A stretch of DNA of 64,000 nucleotides from Parapedobacter sp. SGR-10 (GTDB lineage: Bacteria; Bacteroidota; Bacteroidia; Sphingobacteriales; Sphingobacteriaceae): contig NZ_JAAJTJ010000001.1 in the NCBI RefSeq assembly GCF_011030405.1, forward strand, positions 434,001 to 498,000. Direction: 5' to 3'. Under the pieces are notes generated by a model. That model saw nothing but the letters and a program-made list of their open reading frames with translations, was not told the DNA's origin and did not search any database. A program made the position numbers and the translations under genes. Positions 26,089-35,120 of this stretch are shown piece after piece; the stretch's first letter is position 1, and each line of letters starts with the position of its first letter.

Positions 26089-29000
26089 TTAAAATCCTGC
26101 TTTAATACCAAACACGAGGGTTTTTGCCATGGGATAGGCTGAATAATCAAATCCTGGTGTGAGTGTGGAGTGTCTGACCGATACTTCGGGATCCATCCCA
26201 GAATAGTTTGTCCAGGTATATAGATTTTGTGCCGAAGCGTAGAGTTCTAAATTATTCATCTTCATCTTCCTAGCCATGGATTGAGGCAAGGTATATGAAA
26301 GAGCTACCGTCTTCAGGCGTAGATAAGATCCATCTTCAATGTATTTGGAAGAATAAACACCCCGAGGACCTTGGCCCCCTGCCCGATAATTGCGACTATC
26401 TTGGTTGTCGGGCGACCATCGATCCACATAGGAAGCGTATTGATTCAAATGTCCACGGCCTTCCGAGTTTCCTTCAAACATAATCCGATTGGTATTGAAG
26501 ATATCATTGCCATAGGACCATTGGAAAAAGATATTCAAATTGAAACCCTTATAACTAAAGTTGTTGTTGAACCCGCCGATATGAATGGGGATGCCTCGAC
26601 CGATCTCCACGATATCTTGTTCGTTTAAAATCCCATCATCGTTGATATCCACGTATTTCATATCTCCAGGTTGTATAGCCTCACGATCCAGACCATTCGT
26701 GGGTACGCCGTTCTTCAGCACGTACGTCCCATTTGGCAATTTGTTAAAATCTGCATATTGATAGACACCATCCCATACGTAGCCAATAAACGCTGCTGCG
26801 CTGCCACCTAACTTAGCCATATACAAAGGTTGGCTGTTATAGGTTGATGTCCAGCTCACATCCGAAAGTATCTGTTCTTCATCGTCTGTCAGTCCCAACA
26901 CTTTGTTTCGATTGAAGCTGATATTAAAATCTGTCGTCCACGCAAAATTCCGTCTCTTTAGATTTGTCGTGCTTACCGAGATTTCAAGCCCCTCATTCCG
27001 TACCAACCCAATATTTTTATAAATCGTCGAATAGCCTGAACTGTACGGCACATTTGCGTTTAATAATAGATCGTGGGTGTTTTTGCGGTATACATCGATA
27101 GTTAGGTTCAATCGCTTTTTAAATAACTCCAAATCCAGCCCAATATCCGTCTGTTTCGTTGTTTCCCACTTCAGGTTTTCGTTCCCAAACCGGTTGGTGT
27201 TTACCGACGGTGTTGGAGTATTGTTAAACGGATAGTAACGCGGATAGTCGGTGCTCAGTGAAGAGAATCGTACAAAATCCCCGATTCGGTTATTTCCGGT
27301 TTCGCCATAGCTAAAGCGAAACTTAGCATCAGAGACCATCGGAAGTGCTTGCATAAACTTCTCGCGGGAAATGCGCCAGGCGAGCCCAACGGATGGGAAA
27401 TAAGCCCATCTATTCTGTGGTGCAAATTTCGAAGAACCATCCGCTCGGAACGTTCCGGTCAACAAATATTTGGAGCGGTAGTTGTAATTCCCCCTCGCTA
27501 AAAAAGAAACCAGGGTATGGCCTGTTTTGAGAGCATCCAGAGGGCCTGGAACACCGTTATCCATTCCGCTCAGACCCAAGTTTTCGTTAAGAAGCTCGTA
27601 TGCTTCGTAGCCGTATTGGGATTGCTGCCGTCCCTGCATGGTCATTCCCAGAACCGCATTGAAGGAATGACGCTTGTTGGCGGTTCGTTTTTTATACGTC
27701 AGGGTGTTCTCATTCATCCAATCATTCCGTTCAACTTGTCTAAATTCACCGTTCACACCCTTAAAATTGTTGACACTTGGATATCCCCTAGCCGTTCGGG
27801 AATTATAGAATTCTTCATCTTTAAGCCATCTGGAGTTGATTCCACCTCGAATATTTAACTCGAGATCATCCGTAATTTTATACTTGACATACGCGTTTCC
27901 AATAAGCGTATTCCTCGTCTGCTCCCGCACTTCATTTTCCGCCGACAACAACGGATTGACACGTGCATCGCTAAAAGAAACGAGACCCTCCTCATCCATG
28001 AGCTCGTCCACCAAATCATTAAAATCTCCCGTACCAGTAACCGGCCGATATCCCCATATGCGGTATAACATATATGTGGAATAACCTGTCGAGACACCCT
28101 GTGCTGCAGAAGATAAACTTCCATAGTTTTTGTCCCGAGAATAATTGAACTGCAGGCCCACGGTCAATTTATCGACAATGGTCTGATCCAAGCCGATCCG
28201 GGCCTGCGCCCTTTCATAACCCGAATTGACAACGATTCCGTCACGGCTAAACAACGAACCCGAGATACGATAATGAGTTTCTTTCGTTCCCCCCGTAACA
28301 GATAGGTTGTGGTTGTGCATAGGCGATTGCCTAAACATCAGGTCCTGCCAGTTCACACCCTGGATATTACGATAATCTTCCAATTCACGCCCTGGTCGAG
28401 TCAAATACACGATCGGGCTCACCTCCGGGTTCATTTCAAGCTGATACTTCACAAACTCGTACGGTGACATCATCTCCATCTTTTTGGTAACCTGTTGAAA
28501 CCCAACAGACCCCTCGTATCGGATAGTCGGTCGGCCAACCTGTCCTTTCTTAGTCTCAATAATGATTACCCCATTAGCTCCCCGAGACCCATAAATAGCA
28601 GTAGCCGAAGCGTCCTTTAGAATATCGATAGACTCAATATCAGCGGGGTTGAGGACTGCGGCACCCGGGTCTTCAATGGGAAATCCGTCGATGACGTACA
28701 GAGGGTCATTACTCTGCGTGAGCGAATTACCCCCTCGAATGACAATATTCATTTCTGTACCGGGCTGTCCTTCGTTGGCTGAGACTTGCACACCGGCGAC
28801 ACGACCCGCCAACGCTTCATCAAATGAGGCAACAGGCGCTTTGTTCAGATCCTCCATATTTACCTGTGCTACAGAACCTGTCAAGTCATTTTTATCCACC
28901 GTTCCGTAACCTATATTGACCGTAACTTCTTCTATAGCCGTAGAAATAGGCACCATTTTCACTGCGTACTCCGAGCTACTTCCCACTGGCTGAATAAGTG

Positions 29001-29376
29001 TTTCATACCCCAACATAGTGAAAGTCAGGTAATCCGACTCAGCAGCTCTGATAGAGAAATTGCCGGATCTGTCCGTAATAGCCTGTACACCCGTAGAGGC
29101 TACACGTACTGTCACACCCGCCAGCGGCCTACCGCGCTCATCACTCACCTTACCTTTCAATGTCTTTACTTGTTGATTGGACTTGAAAGCGCTCTTCTTC
29201 AACGCCGCAATATCTTTGGTCGCTTTGCTTTTTGAAACGGCGAGACTCAACGGCTGGCCGCATACTGATCCTATATTGACACATGTGCCTAATACAGTTG
29301 TTAGATAAAATAATCCTAAACCTTTCTTTATTTGTATAAGAAAGTGAGAATTCGTGCGTAATTTATACCTTTGCAT
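26089..29376 (-). CDS. susC: SusC/RagA TonB-dependent transporter (no STN domain)
   Basis: 1095 aa. A hydrophobic export signal (about 18-40) is followed by a carboxypeptidase-regulatory-like domain (about 70-145; LKGKVSDERGRPLAGVTVRV), the plug (VNIGYGTVDKNDLTGSV, YVIDGFPIEDPGAAVL, LKDASATAIYGSRGANGVI) and the C-terminal barrel ending TLVFGIKAGF. There is no STN domain and no sigma/FecR pair, so regulation must differ from locus 1. The first gene of the locus 2 transcript. Its leader may pair with an antisense RNA (29380-29457). Confidence 0.95.
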   Translation of the reverse strand: MQRYKLRTNSHFLIQIKKGLGLFYLTTVLGTCVNIGSVCGQPLSLAVSKSKATKDIAALKKSAFKSNQQVKTLKGKVSDERGRPLAGVTVRVASTGVQAITDRSGNFSIRAAESDYLTFTMLGYETLIQPVGSSSEYAVKMVPISTAIEEVTVNIGYGTVDKNDLTGSVAQVNMEDLNKAPVASFDEALAGRVAGVQVSANEGQPGTEMNIVIRGGNSLTQSNDPLYVIDGFPIEDPGAAVLNPADIESIDILKDASATAIYGSRGANGVIIIETKKGQVGRPTIRYEGSVGFQQVTKKMEMMSPYEFVKYQLEMNPEVSPIVYLTRPGRELEDYRNIQGVNWQDLMFRQSPMHNHNLSVTGGTKETHYRISGSLFSRDGIVVNSGYERAQARIGLDQTIVDKLTVGLQFNYSRDKNYGSLSSAAQGVSTGYSTYMLYRIWGYRPVTGTGDFNDLVDELMDEEGLVSFSDARVNPLLSAENEVREQTRNTLIGNAYVKYKITDDLELNIRGGINSRWLKDEEFYNSRTARGYPSVNNFKGVNGEFRQVERNDWMNENTLTYKKRTANKRHSFNAVLGMTMQGRQQSQYGYEAYELLNENLGLSGMDNGVPGPLDALKTGHTLVSFLARGNYNYRSKYLLTGTFRADGSSKFAPQNRWAYFPSVGLAWRISREKFMQALPMVSDAKFRFSYGETGNNRIGDFVRFSSLSTDYPRYYPFNNTPTPSVNTNRFGNENLKWETTKQTDIGLDLELFKKRLNLTIDVYRKNTHDLLLNANVPYSSGYSTIYKNIGLVRNEGLEISVSTTNLKRRNFAWTTDFNISFNRNKVLGLTDDEEQILSDVSWTSTYNSQPLYMAKLGGSAAAFIGYVWDGVYQYADFNKLPNGTYVLKNGVPTNGLDREAIQPGDMKYVDINDDGILNEQDIVEIGRGIPIHIGGFNNNFSYKGFNLNIFFQWSYGNDIFNTNRIMFEGNSEGRGHLNQYASYVDRWSPDNQDSRNYRAGGQGPRGVYSSKYIEDGSYLRLKTVALSYTLPQSMARKMKMNNLELYASAQNLYTWTNYSGMDPEVSVRHSTLTPGFDYSAYPMAKTLVFGIKAGF

Positions 29377-29457
29377 TGTTTAAATTGAATGAATAATTTA
29401 AATAGGTTATTTTTTTAAATAGCTAAATGTAGGGATGTTCACAGCATCCCTATTTTT
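29366..29457 (+). ncRNA. Candidate antisense sRNA over the susC leader (DonS-like)
   Basis: On the plus strand a -7 box TACCTTTG (29366-29373) is followed about 60 bases later by a hairpin TAGGGATG-ttcacag-CATCCCTA (29430-29452) and TTTTTATG. A transcript of about 75 bases from near 29380 would be complementary to the susC 5' untranslated region. In Bacteroides fragilis, DonS-type antisense RNAs sit in this position and repress their loci. No -33 element was found, so this is a prediction only. Confidence 0.35.
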
Positions 29458-29524
29458 ATGCCTAACACTTCATTCAAGTGCTCAGAATTTCTGTTCACAT
29501 TATTTTACCTCCTTTTTCTTTTGT

Positions 29525-29532
29525 CAAAAATA
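29525..29532 (-). promoter_or_regulatory. Candidate -7 box for susC of locus 2
   Basis: The minus strand reads TATTTTTG, with a TTG about 24 bases upstream (29559-29557), slightly longer than usual. It would give a leader of about 140 bases. The remainder of the 29377-30052 gap is very AT-rich and holds no gene. Confidence 0.35.
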
Positions 29533-29997
29533 TTCAACTTAATTTCTGAGGGAAGGCAACATTTCTCCTCATTGCTCATTAGAAATTGACAGACCTCTTA
29601 ACGGAACCTAGAAATACAATTACATATAGGCGCTAATACGACATCTGAGGTGTTGCAACATTGTCCGTATTTTACAATACCTTCAATTTCATCACACACC
29701 ATCCTCCGCCGAATGTCACCATCTGAACAGCACATCAAAAAAACCTAACACCGTCATCGTGACATATCTCGGCCTATTCAAATCCACTAATTTATCGCAA
29801 GCCATAATCATCAGTTTATAATACTAAGACAAACATAAATATTATTTTTATTTTTCACAATACAAAAAAAATAAATTTATGTTACATAAATGTTAAGCGT
29901 CTATTTTATTTATATTAAGATTGATAATCAGCATATTAATATGTCATAAAGTAAAAAAATAAAAAAATATAATTTTCATTATGTGAAAAAATAAATA

Positions 29998-30005
29998 TAC
30001 ATTTG
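29998..30005 (+). promoter_or_regulatory. Candidate -7 box for the phospholipase C gene
   Basis: TACATTTG matches TAnnTTTG and lies 47 bases before the ATG at 30053, in strongly AT-rich sequence. No clear -33 TTG is seen. Confidence 0.45.
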
Positions 30006-30052
30006 CAATAAGTGATTCAAGAAATTATAAGGCTAATAGTACACACTCAAAC

Positions 30053-32617
30053 ATGGAAAATACACGTAGGGAATTTATCAAAAAAGCACTTCTGCTGTCG
30101 GGTGCTGCGGGACTTTCGACCGCACTACCGGCTTCCATCCAACGGGCTTTGGCGATCGATCCACAACCTGGCAGCACCTATCTGGATGCTGAACATATCG
30201 TGATCCTGATGCAGGAAAACCGTTCGTTTGACCATTGTTTCGGCACATTAAAAGGTGTAAGAGGGTTCAACGACCCCCGGGCAATAAGCCTTCCCAACGG
30301 CAATCCGGTTTGGCTACAAAGCAATGATAAAGGAGCAACCTATGCCCCATTTCGTCTGGACATCAAAGGATCCAATGCCACCTGGACAGGAGACCTACCC
30401 CACGGAAGACATGATCAGGTCGATGCCGGCAATGGAGGTAAACATGACCAGTGGCTGGAAGCAAAAAAATCCCGGCGCAAGAAAGAATACGCAGACCTCC
30501 CCTTGACCATGGGCTATTACACCAGACAGGATATTCCATTTAATTATGCCTTTGCAGACGCCTTTACCGTTTGTGACCATAATTTTTGCTCGGTCAATAC
30601 CAGCACTTTTCCCAATAGGCTCTACCTGATGTCCGGCACGATAAGAGAAAAACCCGGACATGAGAATCAAGCGCATATCCGTAATCCGGACGTCACCAGG
30701 GGTGGGCTCCAGTGGGAGACATTTCCCGAAGTGTTGGAAAAGAACGATATATCATGGAAGATCTACCAAAATGACCTCAGTACCGGAGGAGGGTATCAGG
30801 GAGAAGAAAAGTCCTGGCTGGCCAATTACGATTGTAATGTCATCGAATATTTTTCCCGCTACCATGTGCAGTTCAACACAAGGTATATCCGAAGTATAAA
30901 AGCACAGATCGAAAAGCTTCCCGATGAGATCAGAGCGCTCCAATCAAAACTAAACGAGTTTAGCGAACATCCCGAAGAATATCAAAAAATACAAAAAGCC
31001 ATACAGACCAAACAGGACGTATTGGACAAAGCCTATCGGGATTTAAAAAAATATACGGCCGAAACCTTCGAAAAGCTGTCGCAGGAAGAAAAAAACCTTT
31101 ACAACAAGGCCTTTACAATTAATAAAAACGATCCCGATTACGATAAACTTGCTACGCTGACGTACAATGACGAGGGCAAAAAACGGACATTAGAAGTTCC
31201 GAAAGGAGATGTATTGCACCAGTTCAGGGCAGACGTCAACAGTGGCAATCTACCCACGGTTTCCTGGCTGGTCGCTCCGGCCAAGTTTTCCGATCATCCC
31301 AGTTCACCTTGGTATGGAGCCTGGTATGTTTCGGAAATACTCGACATCCTCACCAAAAAACCTGAAATCTGGCAAAAAACCATTTTCATCCTTACCTATG
31401 ATGAAAATGATGGATACTTTGATCATGTTCCACCATTTACCCCACCTTCTCCCTTCAACCCAAATTCGGGAAAAACATCAAAAGGAATAGATATCAGAAC
31501 CGAATTTGTGTCCCTCGAAGACGAACTGAAGGCGGGTGTCAACAAAAAAGTTGCCCGTCAAGCTCCTCTAGGCTTAGGATATAGGGTACCTATGATTATT
31601 GCCTCCCCTTGGAGCCGGGGCAGCAAAGTATGCTCACAAGTATTTGACCATACTTCTACCCTGCAATTTCTGGAAGGCTTCCTAAGCAAAAAAACAGGAA
31701 AGGCCATAAAATGCCAAAACATCAGTGATTGGCGCAGAACAATATGTGGAGATCTGACAACAGCATTTAGACCTTTCAATCCGGACATCAATGAACCCAA
31801 AATAAATTTTTTGTCCAAAGAAGGCCAGATAAAATCCATCCATCAAGCCCAATTCAAAGATGTACCTTCGGGATTCAAAGAACTGACAGAGACCGAAATA
31901 GAACAAGTAAAGCGAGGTAATTCACTTGCATTCTTCATGCCTCGACAAGAGCCGGGGGTACGCACAGCTTGTGCTCTCCCCTATCAATTGCAGGCGACGG
32001 GAAATTGGAATGCAGATAAAAAATCCTTCGAAATCCATCTTAGTGCAGGCAATGAAACATTTGGCAAACGATCTGCAGGAGCCCCTTTCAAAATCTATGC
32101 GCCGGACAAATATCAGGACAAAACGTCAGAGAAGGGCTTTGAAACAGCCCCAAGCTGGAACTATGCAGTTGTTCCGGGAGATAGCCTCACCGATGAATGG
32201 GCAATCGACTCATTTGAAAACCGAACTTACCATCTTCGCGTCTATGGCCCCAATGGATTCTATCGGGAGTTTACAGGAAACGCACAAGATCCCGAGATTA
32301 TCTTGAAACCTGATGAACAGTGCCATCCAAAATCCGGAAAACCAACAGGCAATATTGTGCTATATATAGAAAACCTGCATCAAGGAAAGGAATACACCAT
32401 ACACATAAGGGACAATGCGTACAAAACAACCGATATTCAAAAAAAAATAAAACCAAAAGACTCGATAAACATAGTACTGCCTCTTGAAAAAAGTTTTGGC
32501 TGGTATGATTTCAGTGTCCGCATTGCAGGTTTTGACACTTTTGAACAATGTTTTGCCGGACACGTAGAAACCGGAGAAGATACCTTTACCGACCCTTTTA
32601 TGGGACGTATGATTTAA
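30053..32617 (+). CDS. Tat-exported phosphocholine-specific phospholipase C
   Basis: 854 aa, usual size. Twin-arginine signal (NTRREFIKKALLLSGAAG, Arg5-Arg6). Phosphoesterase domain of the acid phosphatase/PLC family begins with IVILMQENRSFDHCFGTLKG (metal/active-site motif at residues 55-61), with TNTFPNRLY-like NTSTFPNRLYLMSGT, LTYDENDGYFDHVPPF and a later VPMIIASPWSRG. The C-terminal 200 residues look like two DUF756 domains of bacterial PLCs. A Lys/Glu-rich coiled-coil insertion (about 285-345) lies within the catalytic domain. It hydrolyses phospholipid head groups, here possibly phosphonolipids given the phosphonate operon that follows. Confidence 0.88.
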   Translation: MENTRREFIKKALLLSGAAGLSTALPASIQRALAIDPQPGSTYLDAEHIVILMQENRSFDHCFGTLKGVRGFNDPRAISLPNGNPVWLQSNDKGATYAPFRLDIKGSNATWTGDLPHGRHDQVDAGNGGKHDQWLEAKKSRRKKEYADLPLTMGYYTRQDIPFNYAFADAFTVCDHNFCSVNTSTFPNRLYLMSGTIREKPGHENQAHIRNPDVTRGGLQWETFPEVLEKNDISWKIYQNDLSTGGGYQGEEKSWLANYDCNVIEYFSRYHVQFNTRYIRSIKAQIEKLPDEIRALQSKLNEFSEHPEEYQKIQKAIQTKQDVLDKAYRDLKKYTAETFEKLSQEEKNLYNKAFTINKNDPDYDKLATLTYNDEGKKRTLEVPKGDVLHQFRADVNSGNLPTVSWLVAPAKFSDHPSSPWYGAWYVSEILDILTKKPEIWQKTIFILTYDENDGYFDHVPPFTPPSPFNPNSGKTSKGIDIRTEFVSLEDELKAGVNKKVARQAPLGLGYRVPMIIASPWSRGSKVCSQVFDHTSTLQFLEGFLSKKTGKAIKCQNISDWRRTICGDLTTAFRPFNPDINEPKINFLSKEGQIKSIHQAQFKDVPSGFKELTETEIEQVKRGNSLAFFMPRQEPGVRTACALPYQLQATGNWNADKKSFEIHLSAGNETFGKRSAGAPFKIYAPDKYQDKTSEKGFETAPSWNYAVVPGDSLTDEWAIDSFENRTYHLRVYGPNGFYREFTGNAQDPEIILKPDEQCHPKSGKPTGNIVLYIENLHQGKEYTIHIRDNAYKTTDIQKKIKPKDSINIVLPLEKSFGWYDFSVRIAGFDTFEQCFAGHVETGEDTFTDPFMGRMI

Positions 32618-32704
32618 TAAAGTGATAAAAGTGATGATGGTGATGAAGCTATGAACAGCATCACGATCATAACTTACTTCACTTACATAACCTTAAAACA
32701 AACA

Positions 32705-33793
32705 ATGAGAAAAGGAAAACTAGTAGCATTTAACGGGAGCGGTCAACCCCTAACACTTTTAGAACATGATATACCCTCTTTAGGAGAAGGGGAGATACTC
32801 GTCAGAAACCGCTATACCACATTGTGTGGCAGTGATCTACACACCTATTGCGGGATCCGACAAGAAGCCTGTCCTTCTGTACTCGGACATGAGATCGTAG
32901 GTGAGATCGTAGAAATAGCCGACTCGCATCCGGGAACAGATGATAACGGCGAAGCCTTAAAACCAGGGGACATCATTACCTGGTCCATCTTTTCAAGCGA
33001 CCCCCAATCGGTCTTCGCACAAGAAGGCATTCCTCAAAAGGGCACCAACCTGTTCAAATACGGTCATGCCAAGATCACGAAAAATAATGCTTTCCATGGT
33101 GGGCTGGCCGAATATTGTGTGCTGCGCCGCAATACGGGTGTCTTAAAAATACCCGAATCCATGCCTTTGCCTATCGCGGCAACGCTAAACTGTGCCATCG
33201 CCACGGTCGCCGCATCCCTCCGCATGGCAGGTGATCTGACCGGCAAGAATGTAGTCATCTTCGGCATGGGATTATTGGGAATCGCCTGCATAGCCATGTG
33301 CCGCGAAGCAGGTGCCTCTTGGATTGGCGCGGCGGATATTGCAGACGACAGATTACTTCACGCGCAACATTTTGGAGCCAATCAACGCATCAATCTACGA
33401 CAACATTCGGAAGAAGGGACAGATGTGCTGAAGAAACAATTTGTCAAAAAAGGGGTTGACGTCGTGTTCGATATGAGCGGCTCGCCCGATGCGATGGAAT
33501 TGGGAATGGACATATTGGCCATAGGGGGTATTGCCGTGTGGGTCGGTGCCGTGTTCAAAAACCGAAAAGTAGGCATTGATGCCGAAAAGATCATACGCAA
33601 CCTGCATACCATCAAAGGAATCCACAATTATAATTTCGACGATTTTAAATATGCCCTCGATTTTCTAGAAAATAGCTGGCAAAAATATCCTTTTGATACC
33701 GTGGTCGAACAAGAATTTGAGTTGAAAGAAGCGGAACAGGCCTTTGAATATGCCATCTCTCACAAGCCGCTTCGGGTAGGTATACGGATATAA
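32705..33793 (+). CDS. Zn-type alcohol dehydrogenase, phosphonate-associated (HpnZ-like)
   Basis: 362 aa from the ATG at 32705 (the frame is open from 32651). Medium-chain dehydrogenase: catalytic-zinc ligands C41 (CGSDLH) and H62-E63 (LGHE), NAD(P)-binding VVIFGMGLLG (residues 183-192). The lobe that usually carries four structural-zinc cysteines (about 95-120) has none. The family is repeatedly found in phosphonate-degradation clusters. Here it lies just before the transporter, phnA-type and phnY-type genes, where it could oxidise a hydroxyalkylphosphonate to phosphonoacetaldehyde; that substrate is my inference. Confidence 0.8.
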   Translation: MRKGKLVAFNGSGQPLTLLEHDIPSLGEGEILVRNRYTTLCGSDLHTYCGIRQEACPSVLGHEIVGEIVEIADSHPGTDDNGEALKPGDIITWSIFSSDPQSVFAQEGIPQKGTNLFKYGHAKITKNNAFHGGLAEYCVLRRNTGVLKIPESMPLPIAATLNCAIATVAASLRMAGDLTGKNVVIFGMGLLGIACIAMCREAGASWIGAADIADDRLLHAQHFGANQRINLRQHSEEGTDVLKKQFVKKGVDVVFDMSGSPDAMELGMDILAIGGIAVWVGAVFKNRKVGIDAEKIIRNLHTIKGIHNYNFDDFKYALDFLENSWQKYPFDTVVEQEFELKEAEQAFEYAISHKPLRVGIRI

Positions 33794-33810
33794 AATTATC
33801 CCAAATCGAA

Positions 33811-35082
33811 ATGAATATGAAAAATTTCAGGAAAGACCAATGGCTCATGCTACTCGTGACGATGTTTTGCTACCTGTTTTTTTATACGGGCCGGCACAAT
33901 TTCGGATGGGCAGCCAAAGATATGGCCGCAGAACTGGGCATATCGTATACGATGATTGGATGGATCAGTTTTTCTATGCTGATCGGGTACGCTATCGGAC
34001 AGTTGGTCAACGGTAATCTGGCCGACCATTTCGGAGCGCGCAGAATGGTACCTCTTGGTGCATTTTTATCCATTAGTGCCAATATTGGCATCAGCTACGC
34101 GACCGATGTCACGGTAGTATTAATACTATGGACACTCAACGGCTACTTCCAATCTATGGCTTGGGCGCCAGGCAGTAGACTCATTTCCAATTGGTGGCGA
34201 CCCGAAGAACGGGGCAAAGCTTTTGGTTTTTATACAATGGCTGCAGGCAGTTCGTCGGCTGTGACCTACCTGCTCTCCATAATGCTGCTTCATCAAGACC
34301 AATCATGGCGATACCTGTTTCGCCTGCCTGTATTATTGTTATTGGTGGCGGCCATTATTTTCGCGATCATCGCCCGAGACAAACCCAGCGACAAGGGTTA
34401 TGCCGACTTTATGGAAGATGGCGAGGATAATACCGAAACATCCTGGCGGGAAAGGTACAAGATCGTATTGAGCAACCGTAAATTCCTGATCGCCTCTCTG
34501 GCCATAGGTTTTCAGAACATGGCCCGCTACGGATTAATTTTCTGGGCACCCGTACATTTTCTCGGAGAAAACTGGAAAGCTTCTCCAAACAGCCTATGGG
34601 TAACGCTCCTTATGCCGATCGGCATGGCTATCGGAGCAGTGACATTCGGCAACCTGTCCGATAGTGTCTTTAAAGGCAACAGGCCCCGGTCCATTGCAGT
34701 AGGTATGTCCGCTAGCGCAATCGTCGCACTACTCATATTTTTTACGCATTCACACAATATTATACAGAATAGTATATTGATGTTTTGTGCAGGGTTCTTT
34801 GCCTATGGTGTGCAGGCCAATTTCTGGCCTATGAGCCCTGATCTCTTGGGCCGCAAATATACCGGCACGGGTATCGGCATCATGAACATGAGCGCTTACT
34901 TGTTTGCCGCTATGGGCGAACCGATATTGGGCAAAATCATAGACCTTACCAAAGATACATCCTTTGTCTTTTTGGCTATTTCCATCATCTCGTTGATATG
35001 TGCCTTCGTCATATCATTCGTAGGCTATAAAAAAGAAATACTAAATGAAACCATCCCATTACACAAAACCAATGAGGAATAA
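33811..35082 (+). CDS. MFS transporter of the organophosphate:phosphate antiporter type
   Basis: 423 aa with about 12 membrane segments. FYTGRHNFGWAAKDMAAELG and GYAIGQLVNGNLADHFGARR match the OPA family (GlpT, UhpT and relatives). SMAWAPGSRLISNWWRPEERG is also characteristic. These carriers exchange organophosphates for phosphate across the inner membrane. In this operon the likely cargo is a phosphonate, or the phosphorylated product of the phospholipase. It lies 17 bases after the dehydrogenase gene. Confidence 0.85.
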   Translation: MNMKNFRKDQWLMLLVTMFCYLFFYTGRHNFGWAAKDMAAELGISYTMIGWISFSMLIGYAIGQLVNGNLADHFGARRMVPLGAFLSISANIGISYATDVTVVLILWTLNGYFQSMAWAPGSRLISNWWRPEERGKAFGFYTMAAGSSSAVTYLLSIMLLHQDQSWRYLFRLPVLLLLVAAIIFAIIARDKPSDKGYADFMEDGEDNTETSWRERYKIVLSNRKFLIASLAIGFQNMARYGLIFWAPVHFLGENWKASPNSLWVTLLMPIGMAIGAVTFGNLSDSVFKGNRPRSIAVGMSASAIVALLIFFTHSHNIIQNSILMFCAGFFAYGVQANFWPMSPDLLGRKYTGTGIGIMNMSAYLFAAMGEPILGKIIDLTKDTSFVFLAISIISLICAFVISFVGYKKEILNETIPLHKTNEE

Positions 35083-35120
35083 TAACTATTAAACATTAAA
35101 TTTTAAACCCTAAACAACAC

